64,000 nucleotides of DNA from a marine gamma proteobacterium HTCC2148 (GTDB lineage Bacteria > Pseudomonadota > Gammaproteobacteria > Pseudomonadales > Halieaceae). The translations under genes were made by a program, and so were the position numbers. Under the pieces are notes generated by a model. It was not told the origin of the DNA. It did not search any database and was given only the letters and a program-made list of their open reading frames with translations. The stretch covers positions 110,976 through 174,975 of the forward strand of contig DS999232.1 of assembly GCA_000156295.1 (NCBI GenBank), in the 5' to 3' direction. Below, one piece after another: positions 27,317-37,089 of the stretch; the first letter of the stretch is position 1, and every line of letters begins with the position of its first letter.

Positions 27317-28959
27317 TCGAGGGCGCCGGGCTCTGAATCGTTGCCAGTGGGATCGAGATTTAGCCTGGCGGGCCCTGTAAAGCGAGTCCCGGCCTGATCC
27401 GCAATGTCGAGGATACCCAGATTCAGCTCCTCTACGACTGCCAGAAATTTCTGAAAATCAGTGGTATCCACTCCAAGGTCGATGCGCAAAATCGCATTTG
27501 CATCGGTAATTGTTTCAAAGCGGATGCTGATCGTTTCATCAATAACATGCGGGCTATTCGCTGCCAGCTGACGAATTTGCTCGAGTATGTGGCGCATTTG
27601 CCCAGACTGGGGAATTTGCATTTGATAGCGGCGAAAAAAACGGATGCGATCGCGTTGGGAAAAGTTTTCAATCTCTACGGATGAGAACATGGAATTCGGT
27701 ATAACCAGCATTGAGCGGTCCATGGTGCGAATGATCGTTGACCGAAGGCCAATTTCTTCTACAGTGCCTTTAACATTGCCAAACCGGCAAAAGTCGCCGG
27801 CGCTCACTGGCCGTGCCGTATACAGCGTGATTGCGCCGATAACATTCTCCAGGGTTTTTTGCGCAGCCAGTGCAACGGCCAGGGAACCTACGCCCAGACC
27901 TGCCAGAATGGTGGACATATCGTAGCCAGCCTGCTTTGCCCAAAACAGCGCTATGATGGTCACCACGAAAACTTTGACAATAGTCGTGAAAGGTTTGAGC
28001 AGGGCGACATAATGTGCGTTGCCGGCGTGCTGCATTTTACGGATTTGGTAGTCACGCAGTAACGACAACAGACCCATGATGATGACCGTAAATGCGATGT
28101 AGTCCACGCCTGAGGAATCGAGCAGGATTCTTGAGGTCAGCGACAGCCCCAACTCGTCTATCATTAATCTGGCAATGAAGATAAAGATGAAGAATCTCAT
28201 TGGCCCGCGGAAAAAGTGCTTTATGCCCAGCGGAAAACGATTGGGTATGAGCAGGGCGCCTCGCATGAGCACGTAGCTGGCCAGGCTAGCTAAAGGCCAG
28301 GCCACGATAAAGAAGACGATGAATCCCACTATCTGCCAGTTTTCCATACCCAGGAAGCGAAACTCAGGCAGCAACCGACTGACACTTATCGCAGCATCGC
28401 TGTAACCCAACTCGTCCCACATTTCTGGAACTCTGGCGACCGTTGCATTGGAAAGCTTCCAGATTCGCCCCCCTCTGCCATCCGGGATGCGCTGCAGGTA
28501 GATGGGCACCTCTTCATCGCGCAGTCGTACCGAGCCTATCTGATCGCGGTATTCTGGCAGGCCGTCGGTGAGGTCGCCCTCGGGCCGGTCACTGACGGAG
28601 GTGACATCTGTGATGTTCTGTCGATTCCAGACATAGGTGATGGCCTTGATGAGTGTTTCATCACTGAAGTCTCCGACCTTTTCATCGATGTAACGACGAT
28701 CGAGATACTCTCCGGCGGCGGCGTAGTCCTTTGCGCGCATGGCGTCGCGCAAGCCGATTAAGGTGGCAAGAGGTGTTCCCTGTCCTTCCAACGAATTAGG
28801 ATCTGTCGATGACTTTTGTTCGACCAGTTGCTCAGATTTTTTTGCTGATTCTATGAGTTCTCTAGCTGAAACGTTCGATGTATCAACGCTGGATTGGGCC
28901 TGCACCAGCGGTGAAAACGCGACTAATAGCAGAAGACTTGAGGTCAGGTTACGCAGCAT
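27313..28959 (-). CDS. Mechanosensitive channel, MscS family (large)
   Basis: A 548-aa MscS-type channel. An N-terminal signal peptide (LLLLVAFSPLVQAQ) leads into a periplasmic domain of about 170 residues, then several membrane helices. The pore-lining helix reads LAGLGVGSLAVALAAQKTLENVIGAI in family-typical style (glycine and alanine spaced for packing), followed by the beta domain (DFCRFGNVKGTVEEIGLRSTIIRT). Longer than E. coli MscS (286 aa) because of the added periplasmic part. It opens under hypo-osmotic stress. It overlaps the ABC exporter gene by 4 bp; a link between the two functions is not evident. Confidence 0.92.
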   Translation of the reverse strand: MLRNLTSSLLLLVAFSPLVQAQSSVDTSNVSARELIESAKKSEQLVEQKSSTDPNSLEGQGTPLATLIGLRDAMRAKDYAAAGEYLDRRYIDEKVGDFSDETLIKAITYVWNRQNITDVTSVSDRPEGDLTDGLPEYRDQIGSVRLRDEEVPIYLQRIPDGRGGRIWKLSNATVARVPEMWDELGYSDAAISVSRLLPEFRFLGMENWQIVGFIVFFIVAWPLASLASYVLMRGALLIPNRFPLGIKHFFRGPMRFFIFIFIARLMIDELGLSLTSRILLDSSGVDYIAFTVIIMGLLSLLRDYQIRKMQHAGNAHYVALLKPFTTIVKVFVVTIIALFWAKQAGYDMSTILAGLGVGSLAVALAAQKTLENVIGAITLYTARPVSAGDFCRFGNVKGTVEEIGLRSTIIRTMDRSMLVIPNSMFSSVEIENFSQRDRIRFFRRYQMQIPQSGQMRHILEQIRQLAANSPHVIDETISIRFETITDANAILRIDLGVDTTDFQKFLAVVEELNLGILDIADQAGTRFTGPARLNLDPTGNDSEPGALE

Positions 28960-29015
28960 AGGTGCCAGTTCCGAGTGTGCAGATCCAATATTTTAGCCCA
29001 AACCGTGGGCTGTCC

Positions 29016-29771
29016 CTAGGGACCGTTTACTTCTTCATCATCATCTTTTTCGAGGAAGCGGCCCAAGAAAACTCCGAATTCGAACAAAATCCACATGGGA
29101 ACCGCAAGTAGCGACTGGGAAATAATATCCGGTGGCGTTAACAGCATGCCAAAGATAAAGCAGCCAACAATGATGTAGGGTCGTTTTTTGGCCAGGTCAT
29201 CAGCAGTGGTAATACCGGCCCAAATCATCAGTATCGCAGCGATAGGGATTTCAAAAGCAATTCCGAAGGCGAAGAACAGTTTGAGCACAAAGTTAAGGTA
29301 GCTGTTGATGTCGGTCATGATGGTGATGCCCTCAGGACCAACGCTGGTAAAGAAGGCGAATATGAGTGGGAACACCACGAAATAGGCAAAGGAAGCCCCC
29401 AGGTAAAACAGTGCGATGCTGGAAACCAGCAGTGGCACCGCGAAACGCTTTTCGTGACGGTACATGCCTGGCGCCACAAAACTCCATACCTGATAAAGGA
29501 TATGCGGTATGGCGATAAATATTGCCGCTACCAGGGTTAGCTTGAAGGGCGTAAGAAAGGGCGATGCTACTTCCGTAGCGATCATGCTGGCACCCGGCGG
29601 TAGCAATTCTCTCAAGGGCTCAGACACAAAGGCGTAAATTTCATTGGCAAAGGGAAACAGGCAGATAAAAATAACAAGGACTGAGAGCAGTGCTCGCAAC
29701 AGGCGGTCGCGCAGCTCGGTCAAGTGCGCGACCAGCGGGAGGGGCTGGTCGGTGGTTTCTGTTTCGCTCAT
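29016..29771 (-). CDS. tatC: Twin-arginine translocase subunit TatC
   Basis: A six-helix inner-membrane receptor that, with TatB, recognises twin-arginine signal peptides of folded proteins. 251 aa, usual length. Motifs include PLVAHLTELRDRLLRAL at the N-terminus, SPFLTPFKLT, an EKRF loop and FAFGIAFEIPI. Its ATG overlaps the tatB stop by 4 bp. It is the last gene of the tatABC unit. Confidence 0.97.
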   Translation of the reverse strand: MSETETTDQPLPLVAHLTELRDRLLRALLSVLVIFICLFPFANEIYAFVSEPLRELLPPGASMIATEVASPFLTPFKLTLVAAIFIAIPHILYQVWSFVAPGMYRHEKRFAVPLLVSSIALFYLGASFAYFVVFPLIFAFFTSVGPEGITIMTDINSYLNFVLKLFFAFGIAFEIPIAAILMIWAGITTADDLAKKRPYIIVGCFIFGMLLTPPDIISQSLLAVPMWILFEFGVFLGRFLEKDDDEEVNGP

Positions 29772-30070
29772 TCGGTGGTTTTTTGCTCTGGCTCTGGCTG
29801 GGGGTTAATCTGATCCGCAACCCGGCGCAGGTCGCTATTTAGGTCACTAGTTTCATTCTGTAGCTGCTGTTGAGTGTTTTTCAGCTCCTGCATTACAGCG
29901 TCGTTATGTAACTCTTGCTCGACTTCCCGCTTAATATCGTTAAAGCCTCGCTTGATACGGCCCAGCCAGGCCGTACCTGTGCGAATTGCCCCTGGAAGGC
30001 GCTCCGGGCCAATGACTAGCAGACCCACAGTCGCGACGATAATGAGCTCGGCAAATCCGATATCGAACAT
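29768..30070 (-). CDS. tatB: Twin-arginine translocase subunit TatB
   Basis: A 100-aa single-helix membrane protein. The start MFDIGFAELI, the helix, the hinge GPERLPG and an amphipathic helix (LGRIKRGFNDIKREVEQEL) are diagnostic of TatB rather than TatA. The C-terminal tail is Gln/Glu-rich. It lies between tatA (7-bp gap) and tatC (4-bp overlap). Confidence 0.96.
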   Translation of the reverse strand: MFDIGFAELIIVATVGLLVIGPERLPGAIRTGTAWLGRIKRGFNDIKREVEQELHNDAVMQELKNTQQQLQNETSDLNSDLRRVADQINPQPEPEQKTTE

Positions 30071-30077
30071 GAGACGG

Positions 30078-30293
30078 CTACTTGCCGCCGTTGTCGGTAG
30101 GAATCTCTGCGTTCTTTTCTTCCGATGCAGATTCCTCAGCTTTTGCCTCGTCGTCGGTCATGCTTTTGCGAAAGCCTTTCACCGCGCTGCCCAGATCCGA
30201 ACCCAGGCTACGCAGGCGCTTGGTGCCAAACAGCATGACAACAATGGCCAGGATAATGAGTAATTGCCAGACACTTATTCCACCTAAACCCAT
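30078..30293 (-). CDS. tatA: Twin-arginine translocase subunit TatA
   Basis: A 71-aa single-helix protein that forms the transport path for folded proteins. The start [14 protein letters not shown], the FGTKRLR hinge and the amphipathic helix [16 protein letters not shown] are standard. An acidic, low-complexity tail follows. It lies 29 bp after hisE. Confidence 0.96.
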   Translation of the reverse strand: MGLGGISVWQLLIILAIVVMLFGTKRLRSLGSDLGSAVKGFRKSMTDDEAKAEESASEEKNAEIPTDNGGK

Positions 30294-30322
30294 GATTTAC
30301 TCCATTTCTATTAAATACAGCA

Positions 30323-30655
30323 CTATTGCCCGCGGGCAGCTTTTTCTTCCAGGCCGGAGATGCCGGCGCGGTCGGCCAGGCACTCACCGACTTCATCGAT
30401 ACTGATGTTCAGGTGAGAAAGCATGACCATACTGTGGAACCAGAGATCAGCGACTTCGCCGACCAGGGCTTGACGGCTACCACCACTCTCCAGGTCTTTG
30501 GCCGCGAGTATGGTTTCAGTCGCCTCTTCGCCGACCTTTTCCAGAATTTTGTTAAGGCCTTTATGATGCAGGCTGGCCACGTAAGAAGTCTCACTGTCAG
30601 CAGATTGCTTACGCTGTTCCAGAACGACCGCCAGTTCTTGCAGTAAGTTGTTCAT
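30323..30655 (-). CDS. hisE: Phosphoribosyl-ATP pyrophosphatase
   Basis: Second step of histidine synthesis: phosphoribosyl-ATP to phosphoribosyl-AMP. 110 aa with an all-alpha MazG-like fold; the metal-binding segment reads [15 protein letters not shown] and [16 protein letters not shown]. It is a separate gene here rather than fused to hisI as in enteric bacteria. Its ATG overlaps the hisI stop by 4 bp. Confidence 0.96.
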   Translation of the reverse strand: MNNLLQELAVVLEQRKQSADSETSYVASLHHKGLNKILEKVGEEATETILAAKDLESGGSRQALVGEVADLWFHSMVMLSHLNISIDEVGECLADRAGISGLEEKAARGQ

Positions 30656-31047
30656 TGCTTGTTGTCCCCGTACATATCGTCCGGCTCGCGCAGCACTTTA
30701 TCGGTGATCGAGAGCTCGCCGCTGGCGTCTGCAAGCCGGTAAAAACAGTTTCTTCGCCCGGTGTGACAAGCGATGCCTCCCAGTTGCTCAACTTTTAACA
30801 ACACGGTGTCACCGTCGCAGTCCAGGCGCAGCTCCTTCAATTGCTGCACGTTGCCAGACTGTTCTCCCTTGCGCCAAAGTTTCTCTCTAGAGCGCGAGTA
30901 GTATATCGCTCGCTGCTCAATCAGGGTCAGCTGCAGCGCTTCGGCATTCATCCAGGCCATCATCAATACTTCACCGGATTGCCAGTCCTGGGCAATGGCC
31001 GCGACCAGGCCATCGCTATTCCAATTTATGTGTTCAGATAGGCTCAT
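30652..31047 (-). CDS. hisI: Phosphoribosyl-AMP cyclohydrolase
   Basis: Third step of histidine synthesis: opens the adenine ring of PR-AMP. 131 aa. Metal-binding motifs are present: [14 protein letters not shown], then [13 protein letters not shown] and [14 protein letters not shown], which supply zinc and magnesium ligands. ATG 31047 is preferred over an in-frame TTG at 31059 because GGAA sits at the right distance and the next residues match the family N-terminus. It forms a unit with hisE and sits between ubiB and tatA. Confidence 0.95.
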   Translation of the reverse strand: MSLSEHINWNSDGLVAAIAQDWQSGEVLMMAWMNAEALQLTLIEQRAIYYSRSREKLWRKGEQSGNVQQLKELRLDCDGDTVLLKVEQLGGIACHTGRRNCFYRLADASGELSITDKVLREPDDMYGDNKQ

Positions 31048-31083
31048 GTTTAATTCCAAGCGGGGCCACTATTATGGCACAGC

Positions 31084-32727
31084 TCAGGCTTCTCTGGGCC
31101 ACAGCAGTGCCAAGGCCAGACCGGCAAGAATCCAGCTCACTGGCGGTGCCTGTGCCACCTGCTGCCAGGCGCCGGGGAAAGCGCTGATAGCAGCCGCGCC
31201 GCAGGCCAGGGCCGCGATCAGGTGGCGCCGCCGCCGGCGCACGCTTTCGCGTGCCTGATCCTGCAGATGCTGTGTTTCTTGCTGCTGTATGCTGAAACGT
31301 TGCTCGAGGTCTCGCGCACTTTGCAGGTTGTCCATTACCACGTCGGGTAATTGCGGCAATTGCTCGAGCCAGGAAGGCGCATGACGTTGTAGCCGCTTGA
31401 GCACGGACTGTGGGGAGTAGCGCTGGGCAACCCACTCCTCAAGAAAGGGTTGGGCGGTATCCCACAGGTTTAGGTCGGGGTAGAGTTGACGGCCCAGGCC
31501 CTCGATATTAAGTAGTGTCTTTTGCAGTAGCACCAGCGAGGGCTGAACTTCCATGTCAAAACGGCGTGCGGTCTTGAACAAATAAATGAGCAATTGGCCG
31601 AAGGATATTTCGCTGATGGGACGTTCAAACACGGGTTCGCAAACCGCGCGTAACGCAGATTCAAAATCTTGTACACGGGTATCTGCAGGTACCCAGCCGC
31701 ACTCCACGTGTAACTGGGCTACTTCGCGATAATCTCGCTGGAAAATACCGAGTAAGTTGCGGGCAAGGTAGTATTGATCCGATTCGGACAGGGCGCCGAT
31801 GATAGCGCAGTCTACAGCGATGTAGGTGGGGTCGGCTGGATCGATAGCGTCAACGAAAATATTACCGGGATGCATATCGGCATGGAAAAAGCTGTCCCTC
31901 AAGACCTGGGTGAAAAATATTTCTACACCCCGTTCTGCCAGCAACTTGAGGTCCACTTTTTTCTCGCGCAGTACCTCCATATCGGTGACTGGTATGCCGT
32001 AAATCCGTTCCATGGTGAACACTTCGCGCCGGGTATAATCCCAGTAGACCTGGGGGACGTAAACCAGCTTGCCGTCTTCGAAATTCCGGCGAAGCTGTGA
32101 TGCGTTGGCCGCCTCTCGGGCAAGATCCAACTCATCCAGAATGATGAGTTCATAGTCTCGAACGACTTCTAAAGGACGTAAGCGCTTGCCATCGGGGGCA
32201 TAGCGGTTTACCAATTTCGCCAGGGTGAACATGAGGGCAATATCCTGGCGAATTACGGGCTCGATGTCCGGGCGCACCACTTTAACCACAACTTCTTCAC
32301 CACTGTGTAGCCTTGCAGCATGCACCTGAGCAACGGATGCGGATGCCATGGGGCTGGCCTCGAAGTTTGCGTACAGTTCGGCAACAGGTTTGCCCAGGGC
32401 CTCCTCAATTATTGCAACAGACTGACTTTCGGGAAACGGAGGAACGTCATCCTGTAATTTCGCTAATTCGTCGGCGATATCTTCGGGCAACAAATCCCTG
32501 CGGGTCGAAAGCATTTGTCCGAACTTGATAAAAACAGGGCCCAGTTCTTCCAGTGCCTTGCGCAGGCGTGCCCCCCTGCTAAGGTCCGGCACAGGGTTGA
32601 GACGCCACGGCGAAATGCGCAGTGAAAAACGCAGCGTCGCAGGTAGTTTGTCAGCGTCTAACAGTTCATCCAGCCGGTAGCGGCCAACGGTACGCAGTAT
32701 TTTTACCAGGCGCGTGATTCGAGACAT
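31084..32727 (-). CDS. ubiB: Ubiquinone biosynthesis accessory kinase-like protein UbiB
   Basis: An atypical protein-kinase-like (ADCK/COQ8) membrane ATPase needed for ubiquinone synthesis. 547 aa, usual length. The family KxGQ motif appears as [16 protein letters not shown] (about 70-85), the ATP site follows (VVVKVVRP), and the catalytic loop is [14 protein letters not shown] (about 285). Two hydrophobic segments close the C-terminus ([14 protein letters not shown] and [12 protein letters not shown]). It sits 2 bp after ubiJ. Confidence 0.97.
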   Translation of the reverse strand: MSRITRLVKILRTVGRYRLDELLDADKLPATLRFSLRISPWRLNPVPDLSRGARLRKALEELGPVFIKFGQMLSTRRDLLPEDIADELAKLQDDVPPFPESQSVAIIEEALGKPVAELYANFEASPMASASVAQVHAARLHSGEEVVVKVVRPDIEPVIRQDIALMFTLAKLVNRYAPDGKRLRPLEVVRDYELIILDELDLAREAANASQLRRNFEDGKLVYVPQVYWDYTRREVFTMERIYGIPVTDMEVLREKKVDLKLLAERGVEIFFTQVLRDSFFHADMHPGNIFVDAIDPADPTYIAVDCAIIGALSESDQYYLARNLLGIFQRDYREVAQLHVECGWVPADTRVQDFESALRAVCEPVFERPISEISFGQLLIYLFKTARRFDMEVQPSLVLLQKTLLNIEGLGRQLYPDLNLWDTAQPFLEEWVAQRYSPQSVLKRLQRHAPSWLEQLPQLPDVVMDNLQSARDLEQRFSIQQQETQHLQDQARESVRRRRRHLIAALACGAAAISAFPGAWQQVAQAPPVSWILAGLALALLWPREA

Positions 32728-32729
32728 GT

Positions 32730-33374
32730 TTAGTGGCCCGCCCTTTGTCGCAGGCGTGCGCGCAGCCGGGCAGAGCGAGATTCCAGCCGCTCAACTCTCA
32801 GGCTCAATGCCTGCACGTCACGATAGAAGTCTTCCAGTTCGAGTCGGGGCGGACTGAGACGCGCTTCTTCGTGAATGAACTCTTCCAGTTGGCGACCAAA
32901 GCTGGCGGAGGCCTGCTTGCCCCAGGCGAAGGCATTTCTGAGCATTTCGGCTAGTTGATGGCCCGCTACATCTCCCAGGGCACCCACCAGTGGTGCTTCC
33001 CAATCCACATCCAGTTGCGATAGCACTCGCTGCAGTTCAATGAGCGGGGCGCTGTCACCATGTAGTTCCAGGTTGCCATTGATGAGTGCTGCCGCGGGGT
33101 CTGACGCGGTGGCTAACGAGGCGAAGTCCGAGGCCTCACCCCGAATTGAGGTAGTGATTGGGCCATCGTACATGCCCATCAGTCGAACGTTATTGCCCTG
33201 GGGTTGCAGGTAAATATCGACCGCAGGAGCCGTGCAATGCAGGGCGAATACGTCATCTTCCAGTGCAGTCAGCGCCGCCGAAGCGGCGGGTGCGAGTTCC
33301 AGTGCGCGATTGAGTGCCGCCTCTGCTGCTGCGAGGGCAGCAGTGTGCAGAGTCGGATTGATGTCCCCTGTCAT
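32730..33374 (-). CDS. ubiJ: Ubiquinone biosynthesis accessory factor UbiJ
   Basis: A lipid-binding SCP2-domain protein that scaffolds the soluble Ubi complex with UbiK. 214 aa. The SCP2 part spans about 15-115 ([34 protein letters not shown]), and the rest is helical and coiled-coil ([33 protein letters not shown]). It lies 2 bp from ubiE and from ubiB, the conserved ubiE-ubiJ-ubiB order. Confidence 0.93.
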   Translation of the reverse strand: MTGDINPTLHTAALAAAEAALNRALELAPAASAALTALEDDVFALHCTAPAVDIYLQPQGNNVRLMGMYDGPITTSIRGEASDFASLATASDPAAALINGNLELHGDSAPLIELQRVLSQLDVDWEAPLVGALGDVAGHQLAEMLRNAFAWGKQASASFGRQLEEFIHEEARLSPPRLELEDFYRDVQALSLRVERLESRSARLRARLRQRAGH

Positions 33375-33376
33375 AC

Positions 33377-34126
33377 TCAGGCCTTGATTCCCTTGTGGAG
33401 GGCGACAACCCCGCCGGTCATATTGTGAAACTCCACGGTGTTGAAACCGGCGTCTTCCATCATGCCTTTCAGCGTTTCCTGATCAGGGTGGACGCGAATA
33501 GACTCGGCCAGATACTGGTAACTTTCTGAATCGTTGGCTACCAGCTTGCCCATAAACGGCAGCACCCGGAAGGAATAGGTGTCGTAAGCCTTACTCAGTA
33601 ATTCGCTTTGTGGTTTGGAAAATTCGAGCACCAGCAGGCGACCACCGGGTTTCAGCACTCGCAGCATGGAACGTAGGGCAAGGTCTTTTTCAGTGACGTT
33701 GCGCAGGCCGAAGGCGATCGTAATGCAGTCGAAGCTCTCGTCCGGGAAGGGCAGGAACTGGGCGTCCGCCTGAACGAATTCGATATTACCCTGATGGCCG
33801 GTGTCCAGTAGTTTGTCGCGCCCGACCTGCAACATTGAATCATTAATGTCGGCCAGCACCACTCGCCCCTCGGGACCCACGATACGTGAGAATTTCGCAG
33901 CCAGGTCGCCGGTGCCACCGGCGATATCGAGCACGGCATTGCCCTTGCGGACGCCGGAAAGCTCGATGGTGAAACGTTTCCAGATTCGGTGAATACCCGC
34001 AGACATCAGGTCATTCATCAGGTCATAGCGGGATGCTACGGAATGAAATACGTCCGCTACCATGCCCGCTTTGGCATTCTTGTCGACTTCTTTGTAGCCG
34101 AAGTGTGTGGTGTCTTTTTCGCTCAT
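33377..34126 (-). CDS. ubiE: Ubiquinone/menaquinone C-methyltransferase
   Basis: SAM-dependent C-methylation of the quinone ring. 249 aa. Motifs: [21 protein letters not shown] at the N-terminus (shown in part), SAM loop [11 protein letters not shown] (about 68-78), and [13 protein letters not shown] further on, with [15 protein letters not shown], the UbiE signature. First gene of the ubiE-J-B unit. Confidence 0.97.
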   Translation of the reverse strand: MSEKDTTHFGYKEVDKNAKAGMVADVFHSVASRYDLMNDLMSAGIHRIWKRFTIELSGVRKGNAVLDIAGGTGDLAAKFSRIVGPEGRVVLADINDSMLQVGRDKLLDTGHQGNIEFVQADAQFLPFPDESFDCITIAFGLRNVTEKDLALRSMLRVLKPGGRLLVLEFSKPQSELLSKAYDTYSFRVLPFMGKLVANDSESYQYLAESIRVHPDQETLKGMMEDAGFNTVEFHNMTGGVVALHKGIKA

Positions 34127-34181
34127 GGGGCCTCCTGGGAACAGGCCATTGTAACCCGATGTGGGCTTGGGGTCAGCGCAT

Positions 34182-34574
34182 CTATAGATCCAGTTTTACG
34201 ACCTGTACCTCCGGGTCGCGCTGGGCTCCGGATTTATGCACGCGTGCCAGGTAGTCTTGCCAACGAGATGCCTGTTCTGCACCCAGTTGGTAAAGGTATT
34301 CCCAGGAATAGAGCCCGGTGTCGTGTCCGTCATCGAACACCAGCTGCAGGGCATAGTTACCGATCGGGCGAATCGCGGTAATAGCAACATTCAGCTTGCC
34401 GGTTTGCAGTACTTCCTGCCCAGGGCCGTGGCCTTTAACTTCGGCAGAGGGCGAGTACACCCTGAGATATTCGCAGCCAAGATGAAAGCGTTCGCCACCA
34501 GCATAGGTTAGCTCCAGCTCTCGGGAGCGGGTGTGTAGCTGGATGCCTGTAGGTCTTTTGGGGTCGTTGTTCAT
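34182..34574 (-). CDS. DUF971 protein (gamma-butyrobetaine hydroxylase-like N-terminal domain)
   Basis: A small 130-aa protein of the DUF971 family, the domain found at the N-terminus of gamma-butyrobetaine hydroxylase and as a stand-alone protein beside hslVU in many gammaproteobacteria. Family patterns are [42 protein letters not shown]. Its role is unsettled; related eukaryotic domains bind iron-sulfur clusters. It is 9 bp after hslU, so it is probably the last gene of the hslV-hslU transcript. Confidence 0.9.
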   Translation of the reverse strand: MNNDPKRPTGIQLHTRSRELELTYAGGERFHLGCEYLRVYSPSAEVKGHGPGQEVLQTGKLNVAITAIRPIGNYALQLVFDDGHDTGLYSWEYLYQLGAEQASRWQDYLARVHKSGAQRDPEVQVVKLDL

Positions 34575-34583
34575 ACTGTGATT

Positions 34584-35906
34584 TTAGAGGATAAACCGCG
34601 AAAGGTCTTCGTTTGAACTCAGGGCTTCAAGCTGATCACTAACATAGGTCGCGTCCACAATGAGTTTACTGTCTGATAGACCGGTATCCGCAGCGCTGAA
34701 GGAAGCGTGTTCCAAAAGGCGTTCCATAACGGTGTGCAAACGGCGAGCGCCGATGTTTTCGGTTTTTTCGTTAACTTGCCAGGCGGTCTCGGCAATACCT
34801 CTTAACCCGTCTTCCGTAAACTCCACATTAAGCCCTTCGGTCGCTAATAGAGCCTGGTACTGTTCTGTGAGTGAGGCATTGGGCTCAGTTAAAATACGTT
34901 CGAAGTCGTCTGGCCCCAGTGCATTGAGCTCCACTCGAATAGGCAGGCGTCCCTGTAGTTCGGGAATCAGGTCTGAGGGCTTGGCAAGGTGGAAGGCGCC
35001 TGAAGCAATAAACAGAATGTGATCTGTTTTAATCATGCCGTGCTTGGTACTAACGGTGGAACCTTCTATCAGCGGTAACAGGTCGCGCTGCACTCCTTCT
35101 CTGGAGACATCGGCCCCGGCCCCTTCGCTGCGTTTGGCGACCTTGTCCAACTCGTCGATAAATACAATGCCGTTCTGTTCGGCGGCATCGACGGCTTTCT
35201 GCTTGAGTTCGTCCTCGTTTACCATCTTTGCTGCTTCTTCGTCACACAAAGCAGTGAACGCAGCTTTTACAGGCATCTTCTGGTTCTTGCGTTGTCCTTT
35301 GGACATGTTGGAAAACATGCCCTGCAACTGGTTGGTCATTTCCTCCATGCCCGGGGGAGCCATGATTTCCATGCCCATTGCCGGAGCGCTTATCTCTACT
35401 TCAATTTCCTTGTCGTCCAGCTCTCCTTCGCGGAGCTTTTTGCGCAGCAATTGTCGTGTGCTTTCGCCAGTACTGCCCTCGCTGTCCCGGGCTGGGGGCA
35501 GCAGGATATCCAGAATGCGTTCTTCGGCGGACTCTTCGGCGCGGAAGCGAACACGAACCATTTCCTGCTCTCGCAGCATTTTTATAGAGACATCGACCAG
35601 GTCGCGGACAATCGATTCTACGTCCCGTCCCACATAGCCAACCTCAGTAAACTTGGTCGCTTCGACTTTAACAAACGGCGCGTCGGCCAGCTTTGCCAAG
35701 CGGCGAGCGATCTCTGTTTTACCAACGCCAGTGGGGCCTATCATCAAAATATTTTTCGGAGTGATCTCCACCCTCAGTTCTTCCGGTAGTTGCATGCGCC
35801 GCCAACGGTTGCGCAGCGCGATAGCGACAGCACGCTTGGCGTCGTCCTGGCCGATGATGTGTTGGTCTAGTTCCGAGACGATTTCCCGGGGGGTCATGTT
35901 GGACAT
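34584..35906 (-). CDS. hslU: HslU ATPase of the HslVU protease
   Basis: AAA+ unfoldase that feeds substrates to HslV. 440 aa. Walker A GPTGVGKT is at 57-64, the pore motif GYVGRD follows, and Walker B is FIDELDK. The I-domain lies between. The sensor region ends with [13 protein letters not shown] and the C-terminal tail [10 protein letters not shown] reaches HslV. 9 bp downstream of hslV. Confidence 0.98.
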   Translation of the reverse strand: MSNMTPREIVSELDQHIIGQDDAKRAVAIALRNRWRRMQLPEELRVEITPKNILMIGPTGVGKTEIARRLAKLADAPFVKVEATKFTEVGYVGRDVESIVRDLVDVSIKMLREQEMVRVRFRAEESAEERILDILLPPARDSEGSTGESTRQLLRKKLREGELDDKEIEVEISAPAMGMEIMAPPGMEEMTNQLQGMFSNMSKGQRKNQKMPVKAAFTALCDEEAAKMVNEDELKQKAVDAAEQNGIVFIDELDKVAKRSEGAGADVSREGVQRDLLPLIEGSTVSTKHGMIKTDHILFIASGAFHLAKPSDLIPELQGRLPIRVELNALGPDDFERILTEPNASLTEQYQALLATEGLNVEFTEDGLRGIAETAWQVNEKTENIGARRLHTVMERLLEHASFSAADTGLSDSKLIVDATYVSDQLEALSSNEDLSRFIL

Positions 35907-35915
35907 GGGTAGAGC

Positions 35916-36455
35916 CTAAAAAGTGAGTTCTTCGATGGTTCGGTTGTGATTGGTGTAAATGCAGATGTCGCCAGCTATAGCGAGACCTTTTTCGACGACG
36001 CTGCGGGCGTCCAGTTCGGTGTTGTCCAGCAGGGCTCGCGCAGCAGATTGGGCGAAGGGGCCGCCAGAACCGATAGCAATAAGGTTGTCTTCCGGCTCAA
36101 TAACATCGCCGTTGCCGGTAATGACCAGAGAGGTTTCCTTGTCTGCTACTGCCAACAATGCTTCAAGCTGGCGCAGTGCACGTTCGGTTCGCCAGGCCTT
36201 GGCCAGTTCAACGGCAGCGCGCACCAGGTGGCCCTGATGTTTATCCAGTTGAGCTTCAAACAATTCGAACAGGGTAAATGCATCTGCCGTGCCGCCGGCA
36301 AAGCCCGCAATGACCCGATCTTTGTACAAACGACGCACTTTGCGGGCGTTACCTTTCATGACCGTATTGCCCATGGATACCTGGCCATCACCGCCAATAA
36401 CCACGCTATTCCCCCGGCGAACCGAGAGAATGGTGGTGCCTCTGTATTGTTCCAC
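35916..36455 (-). CDS. hslV: HslV peptidase of the HslVU protease
   Basis: Threonine peptidase of proteasome type. 179 aa. The conserved [19 protein letters not shown] stretch places the catalytic threonine at residue 7 after a short MEQYRG propeptide, as in many relatives (the E. coli form has only Met). [15 protein letters not shown] is another hallmark. It lies directly before hslU, the standard order. Confidence 0.98.
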   Translation of the reverse strand: MEQYRGTTILSVRRGNSVVIGGDGQVSMGNTVMKGNARKVRRLYKDRVIAGFAGGTADAFTLFELFEAQLDKHQGHLVRAAVELAKAWRTERALRQLEALLAVADKETSLVITGNGDVIEPEDNLIAIGSGGPFAQSAARALLDNTELDARSVVEKGLAIAGDICIYTNHNRTIEELTF

Positions 36456-36505
36456 GCCGAATCTCCTGTCTTGGTGAATCAGATATGGGGATTGTTAAGG
36501 CGAGT

Positions 36506-37087
36506 TCAACCGCTGCGTTTTAACAGCAAGGTGTCAATATTTTGGCCGGCGGTCAGGCTGCGGGCCTTGGACATGTTTGAACGTTCCCCAAAGGGTCCGA
36601 GATAGACCCGGAACCAACGGCCATTTTCGCCTGTACTTTCTTCTATTGAAGGCTCCAGACCTAGTAGCAGCAGCTCCGCCCGCCGCCGGTCAGCGTCTTC
36701 TCGTTGGCGGAAAGAACCCGCCTGCAGCAGGTAGTACTCGCTGAGGGCAGTATTGGCTAGTGGGCGGGCCGACTCTGCCCTGGGGGTATCTTCTTCCTGT
36801 GAGTGTTCCGGCAGCAGGGTATAGAAATCGAAACGAGGCTTGGGTGGGGTTTCAGCTTCGCTGCTTGCCTGCTCCGAATTTACGCCTGCGTCCTGAATAT
36901 CGCCGGGTGGCAGTGTGCCCAGATAGAGCAGGAAGCTGAGGAACACGCCGGACAGGACACCTGCGCCATACCAGCGCCAGCCGCTACTGGCCTGCTTTTG
37001 CGGCGGCGCGCCGCGAGCCGGCTGTTGCTTACGAGCAGGTGCTTTTTTGCGGCCGGAGCTGCCTTTTTTGGCGTAGTCCTTGCTCAT
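36506..37087 (-). CDS. SPOR-domain membrane protein (FtsN-like)
   Basis: A 193-aa bitopic protein: a basic cytoplasmic tail (KKAPARKQQPARG), one membrane helix at about 39-58, a disordered periplasmic linker, and a SPOR domain (about 115-190: YYLLQAGSFRQREDADRRRAEL, in part). SPOR domains bind denuded peptidoglycan at the division septum. The layout matches the FtsN-like gene that often lies between argS and hslV. It may be the divisome protein FtsN, but this is inferred from order and architecture. It lies 2 bp after argS. Confidence 0.88.
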   Translation of the reverse strand: MSKDYAKKGSSGRKKAPARKQQPARGAPPQKQASSGWRWYGAGVLSGVFLSFLLYLGTLPPGDIQDAGVNSEQASSEAETPPKPRFDFYTLLPEHSQEEDTPRAESARPLANTALSEYYLLQAGSFRQREDADRRRAELLLLGLEPSIEESTGENGRWFRVYLGPFGERSNMSKARSLTAGQNIDTLLLKRSG

Positions 37088-37089
37088 TC